Positions 1 to 9,096 of a DNA stretch of 39,012 nt are shown in pieces. The stretch covers positions 1 through 39,012 of the forward strand of contig MUKC01000011.1 of NCBI GenBank assembly GCA_002049795.1. The letters run 5' to 3'. Each line of letters starts with the position of its first letter. The first letter of the stretch is position 1. Source of the DNA: Desulfobacca sp. 4484_104 (GTDB lineage: Bacteria; Desulfobacterota; Desulfobaccia; Desulfobaccales; Desulfobaccaceae). Both the position numbers and the translations under genes were made by a program. The notes under the pieces are model-generated. The model made no database searches, was not told the DNA's origin, and was given only the letters and a program-made list of their open reading frames with translations.

Positions 1-195
1 CAAAAAATCTTGGAACTGACCCGCAGTAAATCTCCCCTGGTGTTTAAACCATTGCCCCAAGACGACCCCCAGCAACGTTGCCCCGACATTAGCAAAGCTC
101 AGGCGCAACTGGGATGGTGCCCGACCATCACCTTAAGCGAGGGACTAAATGCGACGATCCCTTATTTCGCCGATAAGCTCAAACCATGTGGTTAA
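1..195 (+). CDS. UDP-glucuronate decarboxylase-like SDR, C-terminal fragment
   Basis: Only the last 64 codons are inside the window; the reading frame is open from base 1 and stops at TAA 193-195. The peptide carries the tail signature of extended short-chain dehydrogenases that make UDP-xylose from UDP-glucuronate: FKPLPQDDPQQRCPDISKA followed by a LGW(x)P motif and a closing helix ending in IPYFADKL. In this family the segment closes the sugar-nucleotide site. The product of ugd at 7720-9054 (UDP-glucuronate) would be the substrate, which fits a shared envelope-polysaccharide role. The catalytic YxxxK and the Rossmann region lie upstream of the window, so another UDP-sugar epimerase/dehydratase of the same group cannot be excluded. 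Confidence 0.75.
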   Translation, partial: QKILELTRSKSPLVFKPLPQDDPQQRCPDISKAQAQLGWCPTITLSEGLNATIPYFADKLKPCG

Positions 196-841
196 CCACA
201 AGTGGCCCCGGCTGCTTAGCGTTGTTCTGCTGTGCTGGTGGCTGGGGATTTGCGGCTGGGGTTGCGGCCAGCCCCAAGGGCCGCCGCAATACGGCATGGT
301 CCAAGAAGTCGTGGACGGCGATACCATAAAACTGGTCGATGGCCGCAGCGTGCGCTATCTGGGCATTGATACCCCAGAGATGGGGCGCAACCATCACCCC
401 CCCGAGTTTCTGGCCCAGGAAGCCAAAGAATTTAATAAAAAACTGGTGCAGAATCAAAAACTGCGCCTGGAGTATGATGTGGAGCGTTATGACCAATATG
501 GCCGCGTGTTGGCTTATATATTTTTACCCGATAAGCGTATGGTCAACGCCGAACTGATCCGCCAAGGCTTGGCTCAGGTCTATCTGTTCCCGCCCAATGT
601 CAAGTACCGGGACTTATTGGTGGCCTGTCAGCGTCAGGCCCTGGAGGCCCGGCAGGGTCTCTGGCAGCGCCCGTTAAAGGCCGATGAACCCTATTATGTC
701 GGCAATAGCCGCAGCTTTCGTTTTCATCGCCCCCACTGCCGGGGAGCCAAAAGCATGGCTAAACCTAACCGCATTATTTTTGATCATCCCCGCGCTGCCT
801 ATCTCCAAGGTTACAGTCCTTGTAAAATGTGTCGTCCTTGA
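149..841 (+). CDS. Secreted thermonuclease-like (SNase) nuclease
   Basis: A 230-residue protein with an N-terminal hydrophobic stretch (about residues 20-40) ending in a Cys-rich GWGC segment, so it is exported and possibly a lipoprotein. The SNase fold follows: VVDGDTIKL, then LGIDTPE, then a YDQYGRVLAYIFL segment and an AELIRQGLA helix, matching the Ca2+-dependent phosphodiesterase family. The last 45 residues contain a YxGN...FHRPHC...CKMC pattern, a small metal-binding tail often fused to bacterial SNases. The ATG at 149 has a GAGGGA ribosome site but overlaps the upstream gene by 47 bases. A GTG at 188 overlaps the upstream stop by only 8 bases and would give a more compact signal peptide, so the start is uncertain. 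Confidence 0.85.
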   Translation: MRRSLISPISSNHVVNHKWPRLLSVVLLCWWLGICGWGCGQPQGPPQYGMVQEVVDGDTIKLVDGRSVRYLGIDTPEMGRNHHPPEFLAQEAKEFNKKLVQNQKLRLEYDVERYDQYGRVLAYIFLPDKRMVNAELIRQGLAQVYLFPPNVKYRDLLVACQRQALEARQGLWQRPLKADEPYYVGNSRSFRFHRPHCRGAKSMAKPNRIIFDHPRAAYLQGYSPCKMCRP

Positions 842-897
842 TACCGCTTTCGGTTTCCGGTTTTCTGTTAAAAATCTACAAAATTCTTGGGCGTTAT

Positions 898-1815
898 TTA
901 AGGTATCTTAAAAGGCTGGGCGTCGCGGCACACCCGTCCGCCCTGTTCAATAATTTTCTTCATATAAGGGGGCAAAAATGGTAGGGTGGCAGAAAACTCA
1001 GGGCCATACCAGGAGAGCGGCGGGACGCGGCGGGAAGTCAAGCGCTGCGCCACGGTAGCAGGGGCAGGCCACTCCAAGGTGTGGTCGCCAGCCAGGATAA
1101 AACCGTACAGGTCGTCAAAGCTGGCAATAAAGGCGGCGTAAGGGAAAACCTGCGGGAAAACCGCCCCAATGGTGCGATACAGATGCGGGATAAAATGCGG
1201 GGCGCGCTCCGCCGAACCGGATTGCACGCTGAACAGCCCCAATCGACCCAGCTTCACTTTAATAAGCTCAAACATTTCTTGGGTAAACAGATATACCGCC
1301 GGGCCGCCGGCCAGGGGATCGGTAATATCCACCAGAATAGCGTCAAAACTCTGATCGGGCTGTTGGGCTAACCAGGCCCGGGCATCTTCGTGGCGCACCT
1401 CGACCCTGGGGTCGTCAAAGGCCCCGGCATGAAAGCTAGGCAGCCATTGGCGACACAGCGCAACGATTTCGGCATCCAGATCCACCATGACCACTCGGTT
1501 CACACAATCGTGCTTCAGTACTTCCCGGAGCGTAGCCCCCTCGCCGCCCCCCAGGATGGCCACTTGCCGGGGCCGGGGATGGGCAATCAGGGCCGGGTGG
1601 ACCAAGGCCTCATGGTAAATAAATTCATCCCGCTCGGCTGATTGAATCACTCCATCCAGCACCAATACCCGGCCCATAAAGGGGTTCTCCCAGATTTCAT
1701 AATCCTGAAATTGGGTCCGTCCTTGGGCCAGGACCCGCGTTTTGCGGTATGCGGAGCAGTCGTCCGGGGAATCTTGCGCCAGGTACCAGTCACCATCAGG
1801 CCAGGCAGTAGTCAT
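898..1815 (-). CDS. speE: Polyamine aminopropyltransferase (spermidine synthase)
   Basis: A 305-residue protein that transfers an aminopropyl group from decarboxylated S-adenosylmethionine to putrescine or a related diamine. Visible family motifs are the nucleotide-binding GGGEGATLRE at residues 89-98, the acidic end of the next strand (VDLD, 111-114), HEDARAW near 142, and the catalytic-loop DITDP at 163-167. Length is normal for the family. ATG 1815 is preceded by AAGAGGA. The gene stands alone, convergent with the nuclease gene and with a long leader region upstream. No adjacent S-adenosylmethionine decarboxylase gene is present. Substrate specificity (putrescine or agmatine) cannot be read from the sequence. 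Confidence 0.93.
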   Translation of the reverse strand: MTTAWPDGDWYLAQDSPDDCSAYRKTRVLAQGRTQFQDYEIWENPFMGRVLVLDGVIQSAERDEFIYHEALVHPALIAHPRPRQVAILGGGEGATLREVLKHDCVNRVVMVDLDAEIVALCRQWLPSFHAGAFDDPRVEVRHEDARAWLAQQPDQSFDAILVDITDPLAGGPAVYLFTQEMFELIKVKLGRLGLFSVQSGSAERAPHFIPHLYRTIGAVFPQVFPYAAFIASFDDLYGFILAGDHTLEWPAPATVAQRLTSRRVPPLSWYGPEFSATLPFLPPYMKKIIEQGGRVCRDAQPFKIP

Positions 1816-2002
1816 CGGCCATTATCCTCTTCATTAAAATATTTTCGGGCCTAGAAATAATATGTTTATTTTACTATAGAAAACACTAAAATGACAACAA
1901 CTTGCCGACTCCGGCCAGAGACTGTTTTCCAGGCTCGCTGCCGATAGAATGTCAGCTAGCGGTTCAACTGATTGATATATCCGGCAGCAGGCAGTTAGAC
2001 GG

Positions 2003-2093
2003 TGCTCCCTCCCGATAACCGAGGCAACAGATTTTTTTTAAAAAAAATGCTCCCTCCCGATAACCGAGGCAACAGATTTTTTTTAAAAAAAAA
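2003..2093. repeat. 45-bp tandem duplication with T8A8 tracts
   Basis: Two head-to-tail copies, 2003-2047 and 2048-2092/2093, are identical except for one extra A at the end of the second. Each copy is a 29-base GC-rich segment (TGCTCCCTCCCG..., with a short CCTC/GAGG pairing) followed by eight T and eight or nine A. The T8A8 part is self-complementary. It sits in the 568-base gap between the divergent speE and HU genes. The rest of this gap (1816-2002 and 2094-2383) holds AT-rich sequence with a possible promoter and no gene. Confidence 0.95.
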
Positions 2094-2126
2094 TATTTAA
2101 AATGCAGTCCACATGGTATTTTTATA

Positions 2127-2156
2127 TTGTCAGAATATCTAAACCTGTGCTATGGA
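2127..2156 (+). promoter_or_regulatory. Possible sigma70-type promoter for the HU gene
   Basis: TTGTCA at 2127-2132 and TATGGA at 2151-2156 are separated by 18 bases. They lie about 230 bases before the HU start, just downstream of the tandem repeat. This is a pattern match only, and other AT-rich sequence nearer the gene (about 2280-2300) could serve instead. Confidence 0.3.
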
Positions 2157-2383
2157 TAAACATTAATTACCGATCTACTCCACCGACTGCCAAGAAAACA
2201 ATCTAACTGCAAGAACTACCGATGCTTTAGTAGCCTGAAGGGGAAACAATTTTACTACAAGGGGGGGGTGGTTAGCAGATTAACATATTAGATTAATTGA
2301 TGATTTATAAGTCAAGGGGACTTACCGGGCAGGTAGGTAGCTGGTTAACCGATAACAGTTTAAAGGAGAGAGGGAGAAAAGGA

Positions 2384-2656
2384 ATGACCAAAGCAGAATT
2401 AGTAGCTCGGATTGCCGGAGAAGCTCAGGTAACCAGGTCGGATGCAGAAAAAACCCTTAACGCCTTGATCCATAGCATCACCGATATCTTACAGAATCAG
2501 GGGCGTTTAACTTTGGCCGGGTTTGGTACTTTTTTGGTAAGCGAGCGCAAAGAACGAGAGGGACGCAATCCCCAGACCGGGGAACCCATTAAGATCGCCG
2601 CAACCCGAGTGGTTAAATTCAAACCAGGCAAGGCCCTCAAAGACTCAATCAAATAG
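2384..2656 (+). CDS. hup: HU-family nucleoid DNA-binding protein
   Basis: A 90-residue protein of the HU/IHF family, which binds and bends DNA as a dimer and compacts the nucleoid. The start [11 protein letters not shown] aligns with the usual HU N terminus. The core GFGTFLV at about 47-53 is followed by the flexible DNA-binding arm with [11 protein letters not shown] at 61-71, including the Pro that intercalates at bends. ATG 2384 is chosen over upstream in-frame codons because it gives exact family length and has a GGAGAGAGGGAG purine tract upstream. The gene is monocistronic, closed by the terminator at 2728-2762. Assignment to HU rather than IHF rests on overall resemblance. Confidence 0.95.
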   Translation: MTKAELVARIAGEAQVTRSDAEKTLNALIHSITDILQNQGRLTLAGFGTFLVSERKEREGRNPQTGEPIKIAATRVVKFKPGKALKDSIK

Positions 2657-2727
2657 GGTCCGTGATGGCCCCAGTGCCAAATTTTTATCAAGCCGGTAGC
2701 AATCAGGGTGTAGCCTCAGCCCAGATT

Positions 2728-2762
2728 ATTCGCCCCTGTCCCCCGTGCAGGGGCGAATTTTT
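2728..2762 (+). terminator. Rho-independent terminator after the HU gene
   Basis: A perfect 11-bp stem, ATTCGCCCCTG at 2728-2738 pairing with CAGGGGCGAAT at 2748-2758, has a 9-base loop and is followed by five T. It lies 71 bases after the HU stop. It also shows that the reading frame open across it is not part of the next gene. Confidence 0.85.
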
Positions 2763-2841
2763 GTCAAGCGTTAATTTGACTTTGAGGCGGACCGCGCCAC
2801 CCCGATGGGACAAGCGGCTATTTTTCTTTACTCCAAAAATT

Positions 2842-3633
2842 ATGGCTAAAAACTATTATCAGATTCTGGAAATACCGCCCGACGCCGGCACGGAAGAGAT
2901 CAAGAAGGCCTATCGCCACCTGGCCCTGAAATACCATCCCGATAAAAACCAGGGACAGGTCTGGGCGGCCGAAAAATTCAAGCTGGTCAGCGAGGCCTAC
3001 GGCGTTCTCATTGATCCTCAAAAGCGGCAGCAGTATGACCGCCAGCAGCAAGAAGCACCACACGCCGCGGCTAACCAGGGTGGCTTCGACTTTTCCCAAG
3101 CGGAAATCTTTAAAGATTTAATGCAGAACCAATCGGCCTGGGAAATATTTCGCGAAATGGCGAGGGAAACCCGGAGCTTCAGATTTGACGAGAATTTTTT
3201 ACAGCAGATCTTTGGAGCGAACCCCCGAGCCGCGGCTAAATCTGGTTATCGTTCCTTAGCTGGCGGGACCGACTATTACACTAAAGCCCCCACTAGCCTG
3301 GAGCGCCCTCCAGGGTTCTGGCGGCGGCTGCTCTGGTCCCTCGATAGGCTCATGTCGTGGCTGGATAATAAATTTGCTCCGGCTTCAGATTGGCAAATGG
3401 GGTCATACCCTAAGGCCGCAAACCAAGTGGTAAATCTGAAATTATCCCGCCAGTCCGCAGCTCAGGGAACGGAAATCAAATTAACGGTTAACGATCCGTC
3501 GGGTAAAAGGCAGTGGCGAGTAAAAATCCCGCCTGGAACCCGGCAGGGTGACCGTCTGCGGCTGCAAGGCATGGGCACGAGGAACGGCATACAGGGGGGA
3601 GACCTATACCTCAAGATTACCCTGATCGACTAG
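2842..3633 (+). CDS. J-domain co-chaperone (CbpA/DnaJ-like, no zinc finger)
   Basis: A 263-residue protein. Residues 4-69 form a J domain with the HPD motif at 32-34 (YHPDKN) that stimulates DnaK ATPase, and with the helix IV QQYDRQ ending. The middle is variable and lacks the four CxxCxGxG zinc repeats of DnaJ. The last 60 residues match one DnaJ C-terminal substrate-binding domain ([18 protein letters not shown], then GGDLYLKI). This resembles a shortened CbpA with a single C-terminal domain. The frame is open upstream but runs through a terminator, so ATG 2842 is preferred; its ribosome site is weak. Its stop TAG shares bases with the convergent selA stop. Confidence 0.85.
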   Translation: MAKNYYQILEIPPDAGTEEIKKAYRHLALKYHPDKNQGQVWAAEKFKLVSEAYGVLIDPQKRQQYDRQQQEAPHAAANQGGFDFSQAEIFKDLMQNQSAWEIFREMARETRSFRFDENFLQQIFGANPRAAAKSGYRSLAGGTDYYTKAPTSLERPPGFWRRLLWSLDRLMSWLDNKFAPASDWQMGSYPKAANQVVNLKLSRQSAAQGTEIKLTVNDPSGKRQWRVKIPPGTRQGDRLRLQGMGTRNGIQGGDLYLKITLID

Positions 3634-5060
3634 CTGAGATGATTCTTAGCGGCGGGCAACAGATTTTCTAGGACTGAGACCAACAAGTGTTGATCTTCCG
3701 GAAGTAGGGTGCGGACATCCAGGAGCAGGCGGTCCTGTTCCAGACGGGCAATAACCGGAGGGTTAGCCTGACGCAGGCGGGCCTCCAAGTGATGGGCGGC
3801 CCACTCCGGATGCGCCACACTTAGGGCTTGACTTGGTAAGGCCAATTGTGGTAAGGCGCCGCCCCCCACTCGGGCCAGACTAGGGCACAGACCAACTTGC
3901 AGCCCATTAATCAAGCGACTGCGCAAGCGGCGGACCAGGTTTTGGGCCTGGCGCTTGACCTCAGCTAAGGGTCGGGTTAAGATCCACAGGGTGGGAATGG
4001 CGGCAACCGCCCGAGGTTCATCCAAATAGAGACGTAAAGTGGCTTCCAGGGCGGCCAGGGTAAGCTTATCAGGGCGTAGGGCCCGGGTCAGGGGATTGCG
4101 CTTCAGTCGCTCTACAATGGCTTGATCTCCCAAGACCAGGCCGGCTTGAGGACCGCCCAGGAGTTTATCGCCGCTGAATAACACCAGGTCCACTCCGGTC
4201 TTCAGGGCCTCGGTCACTGTCGGCTCTTTTTCCAATCCATAACGGCTTAGGTCGATGAGACAGCCGCTCCCCAGGTCTTCCACTACTGGCAGACCATGCT
4301 GATGCCCTAATGCCACCAGATCGGCCAAAGGCACCTCGTGGGTAAATCCCAGGATCCGGTAATTGCTCATATGGACCTTGAGCAGGACGGCGGTTTCGGG
4401 GGACAGGGCGGCCTCAAAATCCCGGAGATAGGTCTTATTGGTGGTTCCCACTTCACGCAGCCGGGCGCCGCTCATGGCCATGATTTCCGGCATTCGGAAG
4501 GAGCCGCCGATCTCCACTAGCTGTCCCCGGGAGACAATTACTTCCCGTCCCTGAGCCAGGGTATTGAGGGCCAACATCACCGCGGCGGCATTATTATTAA
4601 CAATCAGGGCCGCGGCGGCCCCGGTTAAATCCCGCAGCAGACCCTCCAGATGGTCATGCCGCGACCCTCGACACCCGGCATCAAGATCGTATTCCAGATT
4701 GGAGTAGTAGCCGCCGACTTCCAGTAAGCGCTCCAGGGCCACCGCTGGCAAGGGCGACCGCCCCAGATTGGTATGAATGATGACCCCGGTAGCATTGATT
4801 ACCCGACACAGCCGGGAACGCTGGGCCTGCACCAGCCTGTGATGTATATACTGGAGCAGCTCGCTGCGGTTAAGGTCGCTGGGTAAACGATCCAAAGCGC
4901 CTGCAAGCAGGTGGCGGCGTTGGGTCTCCAGGCTATCCCGAATTACTTGAGTCATCAATTTCCGGGGAAGATGCCGCGACGATGCTTGAGACTCAAAGTA
5001 CTGCAGGAGTTCATTGACCCCGGGCAGTTGTCGGAGCAAGTGGCTGCGCTTGATATCCAT
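3630..5060 (-). CDS. selA: L-seryl-tRNA(Sec) selenium transferase
   Basis: A 476-residue PLP enzyme that converts seryl-tRNA(Sec) to selenocysteinyl-tRNA(Sec) using selenophosphate. The N-terminal domain starts [12 protein letters not shown]. The sequence [17 protein letters not shown] at 89-105 is diagnostic, and the PLP lysine is K299 in [12 protein letters not shown]. Length is normal. It predicts that the organism makes selenoproteins. selB, selC and selD are not in the window. None of the broken genes here is interrupted by TGA at a place suggesting a selenocysteine. The ATG at 5060 has an AAAGGA site upstream. Confidence 0.95.
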   Translation of the reverse strand: MDIKRSHLLRQLPGVNELLQYFESQASSRHLPRKLMTQVIRDSLETQRRHLLAGALDRLPSDLNRSELLQYIHHRLVQAQRSRLCRVINATGVIIHTNLGRSPLPAVALERLLEVGGYYSNLEYDLDAGCRGSRHDHLEGLLRDLTGAAAALIVNNNAAAVMLALNTLAQGREVIVSRGQLVEIGGSFRMPEIMAMSGARLREVGTTNKTYLRDFEAALSPETAVLLKVHMSNYRILGFTHEVPLADLVALGHQHGLPVVEDLGSGCLIDLSRYGLEKEPTVTEALKTGVDLVLFSGDKLLGGPQAGLVLGDQAIVERLKRNPLTRALRPDKLTLAALEATLRLYLDEPRAVAAIPTLWILTRPLAEVKRQAQNLVRRLRSRLINGLQVGLCPSLARVGGGALPQLALPSQALSVAHPEWAAHHLEARLRQANPPVIARLEQDRLLLDVRTLLPEDQHLLVSVLENLLPAAKNHLS

Positions 5061-5420
5061 AACGTTTTCCTTTATTAATGAAATATGCCAGCAAAAATAG
5101 TATCTGTCAATTTCTCAGCTCCGGCCTAAATCCATCAGCCCTACGGCTGAGCAGGTTGACAAGATAATTTTCATCCCGAAATTTCCGCGCCCCTGGAGAG
5201 AGGAAGATATAAATTTGAAGTTATTAGGATTCCATAAAGTTTTTTATCCTACTCAACTCTTCCCCAAAAGTGGGCATAATGGGTTTCCGGAGGAACACCA
5301 GATAATCTTGCGATTTTCCGGTCCTGATGGCGAGGGCAGTAAAAATCTTGAAACTTATGCCGTTAAGATAGTATAAAGAAAAATATTTGAGCCTACCCGG
5401 AGTAACAAGGATGGTTTAGG
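5061..5420. other. Divergent selA/lptD intergenic region
   Basis: About 360 bases with no gene. It contains a small hairpin (TCAGCC at 5135-5140 with GGCTGA at 5145-5150) on the selA side and a plausible promoter for lptD near its right end. Nothing else was recognised. Confidence 0.6.
5348..5377 (+). promoter_or_regulatory. Possible sigma70-type promoter for lptD
   Basis: TTGAAA at 5348-5353 and TATAAA at 5372-5377 are separated by 18 bases, and the -10 ends 43 bases before the lptD ATG. Supported by pattern only. Confidence 0.4.
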
Positions 5421-7631
5421 ATGAGCAGGCAGATCTGGCTTCTGTGGCCAGTGCTGATATTATTGATAGTTGTTCCGGTCTGGGGCCAGGAGTTGGAGCT
5501 CTTTAAGACCGAGCATCTTGCAGGGGGACCCTGGACGATCAGGGCGGAGCGAATCACCTATGACGCCGATACCCGAACCTACGATGCCCAGGGGCGGGTT
5601 GAGATTCGTCAAGGAAACCGGCGTATTACCAGCGATCATATCCGGCTCAATGAAACCACCAAAATCGCCATGGTGGAAGGCCATGTGGTAATGGTGCTGG
5701 AAGACGACATCCTAACCGGTCGGGCCGGACACTTTAATCTGGCCACGCAGTGTGGCGAAATGCAGGAGGCCCGCTTATTTTTGAAAAAGAATCATTTCCA
5801 TGTGAACAGCAGTCTGATCCGTAAGACGGGTGACAATTCTTATCATGCTGAACGCTGTGTAGTCACTACCTGTGATGCTGACCACCCGGTATGGAGTTTT
5901 TATGCCCGGGAACTCGATGTGGTGTTGGAAGGCTATGCTACCGGTAAGTTGAGCCTGATAAAAGTAGGAGTCATGCCGATAATGTTCCTGCCGGTGGCGG
6001 TGATTCCGGTTAAAACTACCAGACAAAGCGGGTTTTTGATGCCGCACTATGGTCAGCATCGAGCCGGCGGCACGGTGGTGGAGATGCCTTTATTCTGGGC
6101 TATCAATAATTATATGGATGCTACATTATATCCAATGCTGATCAGCTCTCGGGGTTATCTGCAGGGCGGCGAATTTCGTTACGCCGCCAGTCAGAAATCC
6201 GGGGGAATCTTAAGGCTAGCCTATCTCCGGGACGGCAAGGAAGACGCTCCCACGCCACATCGTTATTGGGTCAGCGGCATGACCAACCAGGACTTGCCCG
6301 GAGACTGGCAGGTTAAAGCTACCATTGATCGGGTCAGTGACGCCCAGTATTTGGAAGATTTTAATTTCGGGTATCTGGGATTGAATCATTATAACGATAA
6401 TCTGAAGGCGAGTTATGGTAGAAATCTGGAACAAGAAGAGGTTAAGACCAGGGTTTCTTCTTTACTCCTGAGCCGGAATTTTTCATTAGTTAACCTGACC
6501 GCCTTCTCGCGCTACTACCAGCGCCTGTTGAGTTCCGATCCTGAACCCTATCACAAAGTACCATCGTTGAGCATGAATACGGTCAATATTCCGTTGGGGA
6601 ATTGGCCCCTGTTATTGGGGATCGATACCCTGTATACTCATTACTATCAGACTCATGGCCTGGCCGGACATCGACTCGACCTGCATCCCCAATTACATCT
6701 TCCCGTGCGCTTGTTGGGAGCCCTGGATTTAAGAACCAGGTTTGGGTTCCGAGAGACGGCCTATGGCATCGATAAGCAGGGGGAACATCAGCATTTAGAT
6801 GACTATTCGAGCCGACAGCTGTATGATTTAAAGATTAACTTGTCAACCTCTCTCTGTCGTGATTATGGCCATCATGCCGGGTCCACCAGTTTTTGGCGTC
6901 ATGTTTTACAGCCGCAAATCAGTTATTGGAACCTGCCCAATTATACCATTGACCGCTATCCCCCTTTTGATCCGATTGATCTGGGCTGGCGAGATCAGAC
7001 TGACCGTAATCTGCCGATTCTGGAGGGTGACGAACCATTGGGAGGGGTTAATGCCATAACCTATTCGCTCAGCAATAGTTTCTTCCGGCGTTCGGTTAAT
7101 TCCCAGGGGCAGGCTCAGGTCCGGGAGATTTTTTGGCTGCGCTTTAGCCATGGTTGCTTTTTTAACTCCGCCCATTATGGACTGGACGGTACACTTCAGC
7201 CGCATCATCGGTTTTCCGATATATTAACTGAATTTGAGTGGCACCCCTGGAAAAAGCTTGGGTTAGGACTGGATCTGGGAACCTCGCCTTATAAAGAAGG
7301 ACTGAATCGGGTTGATCTTAGGATGACTTACCATGATCAGCAGCGACAAAACTATTTAAGTGTTGATTATCTTTATTTAAAAGGTTATGCTCAACAGATC
7401 AACACCGTGGCCTATCTCAATCTTTTCAGGTCTTTTAAAACTTGGATTACTCATCAACACACCTTTGTTTCCGAGGACCGCTTGGAAACCAGGTACGGAG
7501 TGATCTTCCAACGGCAGTGTTGGGGCTTGAGCCTTAACTTTACTGATCGTCCTGACGATAAACGGGTAGGGTTTACCATCTTTATCCCTGGTTGGGGAGA
7601 GAAAATGATGGGCGCTCCCGTGCAACCCTGA
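5421..7631 (+). CDS. lptD: LPS-assembly outer-membrane protein LptD
   Basis: A 736-residue protein that inserts lipopolysaccharide into the outer leaflet of the outer membrane. A signal peptide spans residues 1 to about 23 (LLWPVLILLIVVPVWGQ). The OstA/LptA-like beta-jellyroll is at about 30-160 (IRAERITYDADTRTYDAQGRV). The signature TTCDADHPVWSFYARELDV follows, then a long beta-barrel region rich in aromatic strands. Length is close to the family norm. The TTG and GTG codons upstream were not preferred because ATG 5421 gives a clean signal peptide. It sits before ugd and hldE, consistent with an LPS-related locus. The partner LptE is not in the window. Confidence 0.93.
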   Translation: MSRQIWLLWPVLILLIVVPVWGQELELFKTEHLAGGPWTIRAERITYDADTRTYDAQGRVEIRQGNRRITSDHIRLNETTKIAMVEGHVVMVLEDDILTGRAGHFNLATQCGEMQEARLFLKKNHFHVNSSLIRKTGDNSYHAERCVVTTCDADHPVWSFYARELDVVLEGYATGKLSLIKVGVMPIMFLPVAVIPVKTTRQSGFLMPHYGQHRAGGTVVEMPLFWAINNYMDATLYPMLISSRGYLQGGEFRYAASQKSGGILRLAYLRDGKEDAPTPHRYWVSGMTNQDLPGDWQVKATIDRVSDAQYLEDFNFGYLGLNHYNDNLKASYGRNLEQEEVKTRVSSLLLSRNFSLVNLTAFSRYYQRLLSSDPEPYHKVPSLSMNTVNIPLGNWPLLLGIDTLYTHYYQTHGLAGHRLDLHPQLHLPVRLLGALDLRTRFGFRETAYGIDKQGEHQHLDDYSSRQLYDLKINLSTSLCRDYGHHAGSTSFWRHVLQPQISYWNLPNYTIDRYPPFDPIDLGWRDQTDRNLPILEGDEPLGGVNAITYSLSNSFFRRSVNSQGQAQVREIFWLRFSHGCFFNSAHYGLDGTLQPHHRFSDILTEFEWHPWKKLGLGLDLGTSPYKEGLNRVDLRMTYHDQQRQNYLSVDYLYLKGYAQQINTVAYLNLFRSFKTWITHQHTFVSEDRLETRYGVIFQRQCWGLSLNFTDRPDDKRVGFTIFIPGWGEKMMGAPVQP

Positions 7632-7719
7632 GCAAGATACCCTTTAAGGCTTCACCGGGTGACCTTTCTTAGCACTAAAGGTGCAGAATTATTATACACA
7701 TAAGAGCTTGAGGTGAAAA

Positions 7720-9054
7720 ATGAGGATAGCCGTTATTGGTACCGGATACGTCGGTCTGGTTACCGGGGCCTGTTTTGCCGAAATGGGCAATGACGTCATC
7801 TGTGTTGACATTGACCAGACCAAGATTGACTTACTCCAGCAAGGTCAGATTCCGATTTATGAGCCGGGTCTGGAGGAAATGGTGCGCCGTAACTGCCAGG
7901 AGCAACGTCTTTATTTTACCACTGATATGCTTCAGGCCGTGGAGAAGAGCCTGTTCTGCTTCATCGCCGTCGGCACCCCCCAGGATAAGGATGGTTCCGC
8001 GGATCTCTGTTTTGTCTTGGAAGTTGCGCGCGATATCGGCCGATACCTTAACGGCTATAAGGTTATTGTCGAAAAATCAACCGTGCCCGTGGGCACCGCC
8101 CTTAAAGTTCAACAAGCAATCAAGGAAGAACTCAGCAAGCGGGGTGTAGAACATGAGTTTGATGTGGTCTCTAACCCGGAATTTTTGAAAGAGGGCACTG
8201 CCATTGATGACTTCATGAAACCGGATCGGATTGTCGTAGGCTGCGATAACGTCCGAACCGCCGAGTTGATGAAGGAACTCTATGGCCCCTTTGTCCGCAC
8301 CCATCATCCGATTATTTTAATGGACGTGGTTTCCGCCGAGCTGACCAAATATGCCGCTAATGCCTTCCTGGCCACCAAGATTTCATTCATCAATGAAATT
8401 GCCAATATCTGTCAAAAAGTCGGAGCCAACGTTACTGACATCCGCCGCGGTATCGGCTCTGATCAGCGTATCGGCAATCAATTTCTGTTTCCGGGCTTGG
8501 GGTATGGGGGCTCTTGTTTCCCCAAAGATATGCAGGCCCTGATCAAAACCGCCCAAAATCATAATTACCAGCCCCGGATTTTGGAGGCCGTCGAAGCCGT
8601 TAATCAAGACCAACGTCGAATTTTCATTGAGCAGGTATTGGATTACTTCCAAAGGGACCTGAAAGGGAAGACCCTGGCCTGCTGGGGGCTGTCGTTTAAA
8701 CCTCTGACCGATGATATGCGCGAGGCCCCGTCCTTGACCGTCATCTCTCGCCTGATCGAGCACCAGGCGCACATTCAGGCGTACGATCCCAAGGCCATGC
8801 CGTTTGCCAAGCAAATTCTGGGCGAAAATCAGGCGATTTTCTTTGCCGAATCTGCCTACCAGGCCCTGGAAGGGGTGGATGGCCTGATGATCGTCACGGA
8901 ATGGATGATGTTTCGCGAACCCGATTTTGAGCGCATGAGGGGCCTCATGAGGGCGCCGGTGATTTTTGATGGCCGTAATCTATACGACCCGGACAAGATG
9001 CGCAAGAAGGGCTTCACCTATTTTAGTGTCGGCCGAGAGAAGGTGTTTTCCTGA
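7720..9054 (+). CDS. ugd: UDP-glucose 6-dehydrogenase
   Basis: A 444-residue NAD-dependent enzyme that oxidises UDP-glucose twice to UDP-glucuronate. The Rossmann motif GTGYVG is at residues 7-12. The central domain contains [14 protein letters not shown] and the helix segment [17 protein letters not shown]. The catalytic Cys is C266 in GGSCFPKD. The C-terminal domain has [14 protein letters not shown]. All expected key residues are present and length is normal. Its product feeds the decarboxylase-like gene ending at 195 and other polysaccharide pathways. A TTGAGGTGAAAA ribosome region precedes the ATG. It lies 42 bases before hldE. Confidence 0.96.
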   Translation: MRIAVIGTGYVGLVTGACFAEMGNDVICVDIDQTKIDLLQQGQIPIYEPGLEEMVRRNCQEQRLYFTTDMLQAVEKSLFCFIAVGTPQDKDGSADLCFVLEVARDIGRYLNGYKVIVEKSTVPVGTALKVQQAIKEELSKRGVEHEFDVVSNPEFLKEGTAIDDFMKPDRIVVGCDNVRTAELMKELYGPFVRTHHPIILMDVVSAELTKYAANAFLATKISFINEIANICQKVGANVTDIRRGIGSDQRIGNQFLFPGLGYGGSCFPKDMQALIKTAQNHNYQPRILEAVEAVNQDQRRIFIEQVLDYFQRDLKGKTLACWGLSFKPLTDDMREAPSLTVISRLIEHQAHIQAYDPKAMPFAKQILGENQAIFFAESAYQALEGVDGLMIVTEWMMFREPDFERMRGLMRAPVIFDGRNLYDPDKMRKKGFTYFSVGREKVFS

Positions 9055-9096
9055 TATCCCTGCCGGCCGGCGGTGATATAAAATTACTTGAAGCCG

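Noticed and set aside
2003-2093. Two-unit CRISPR-like repeat
   Set aside because: The copies are directly adjacent with no spacer and there are no cas genes; it is a simple tandem duplication.
2297-2383. In-frame N-terminal extension of the HU gene
   Set aside because: It adds 29 residues not found in the HU family; ATG 2384 has a good ribosome site and gives the exact family length.
2662-2841. Open frame extending the J-domain gene upstream
   Set aside because: It runs through a perfect terminator hairpin, and the added residues do not resemble a J-domain protein start.
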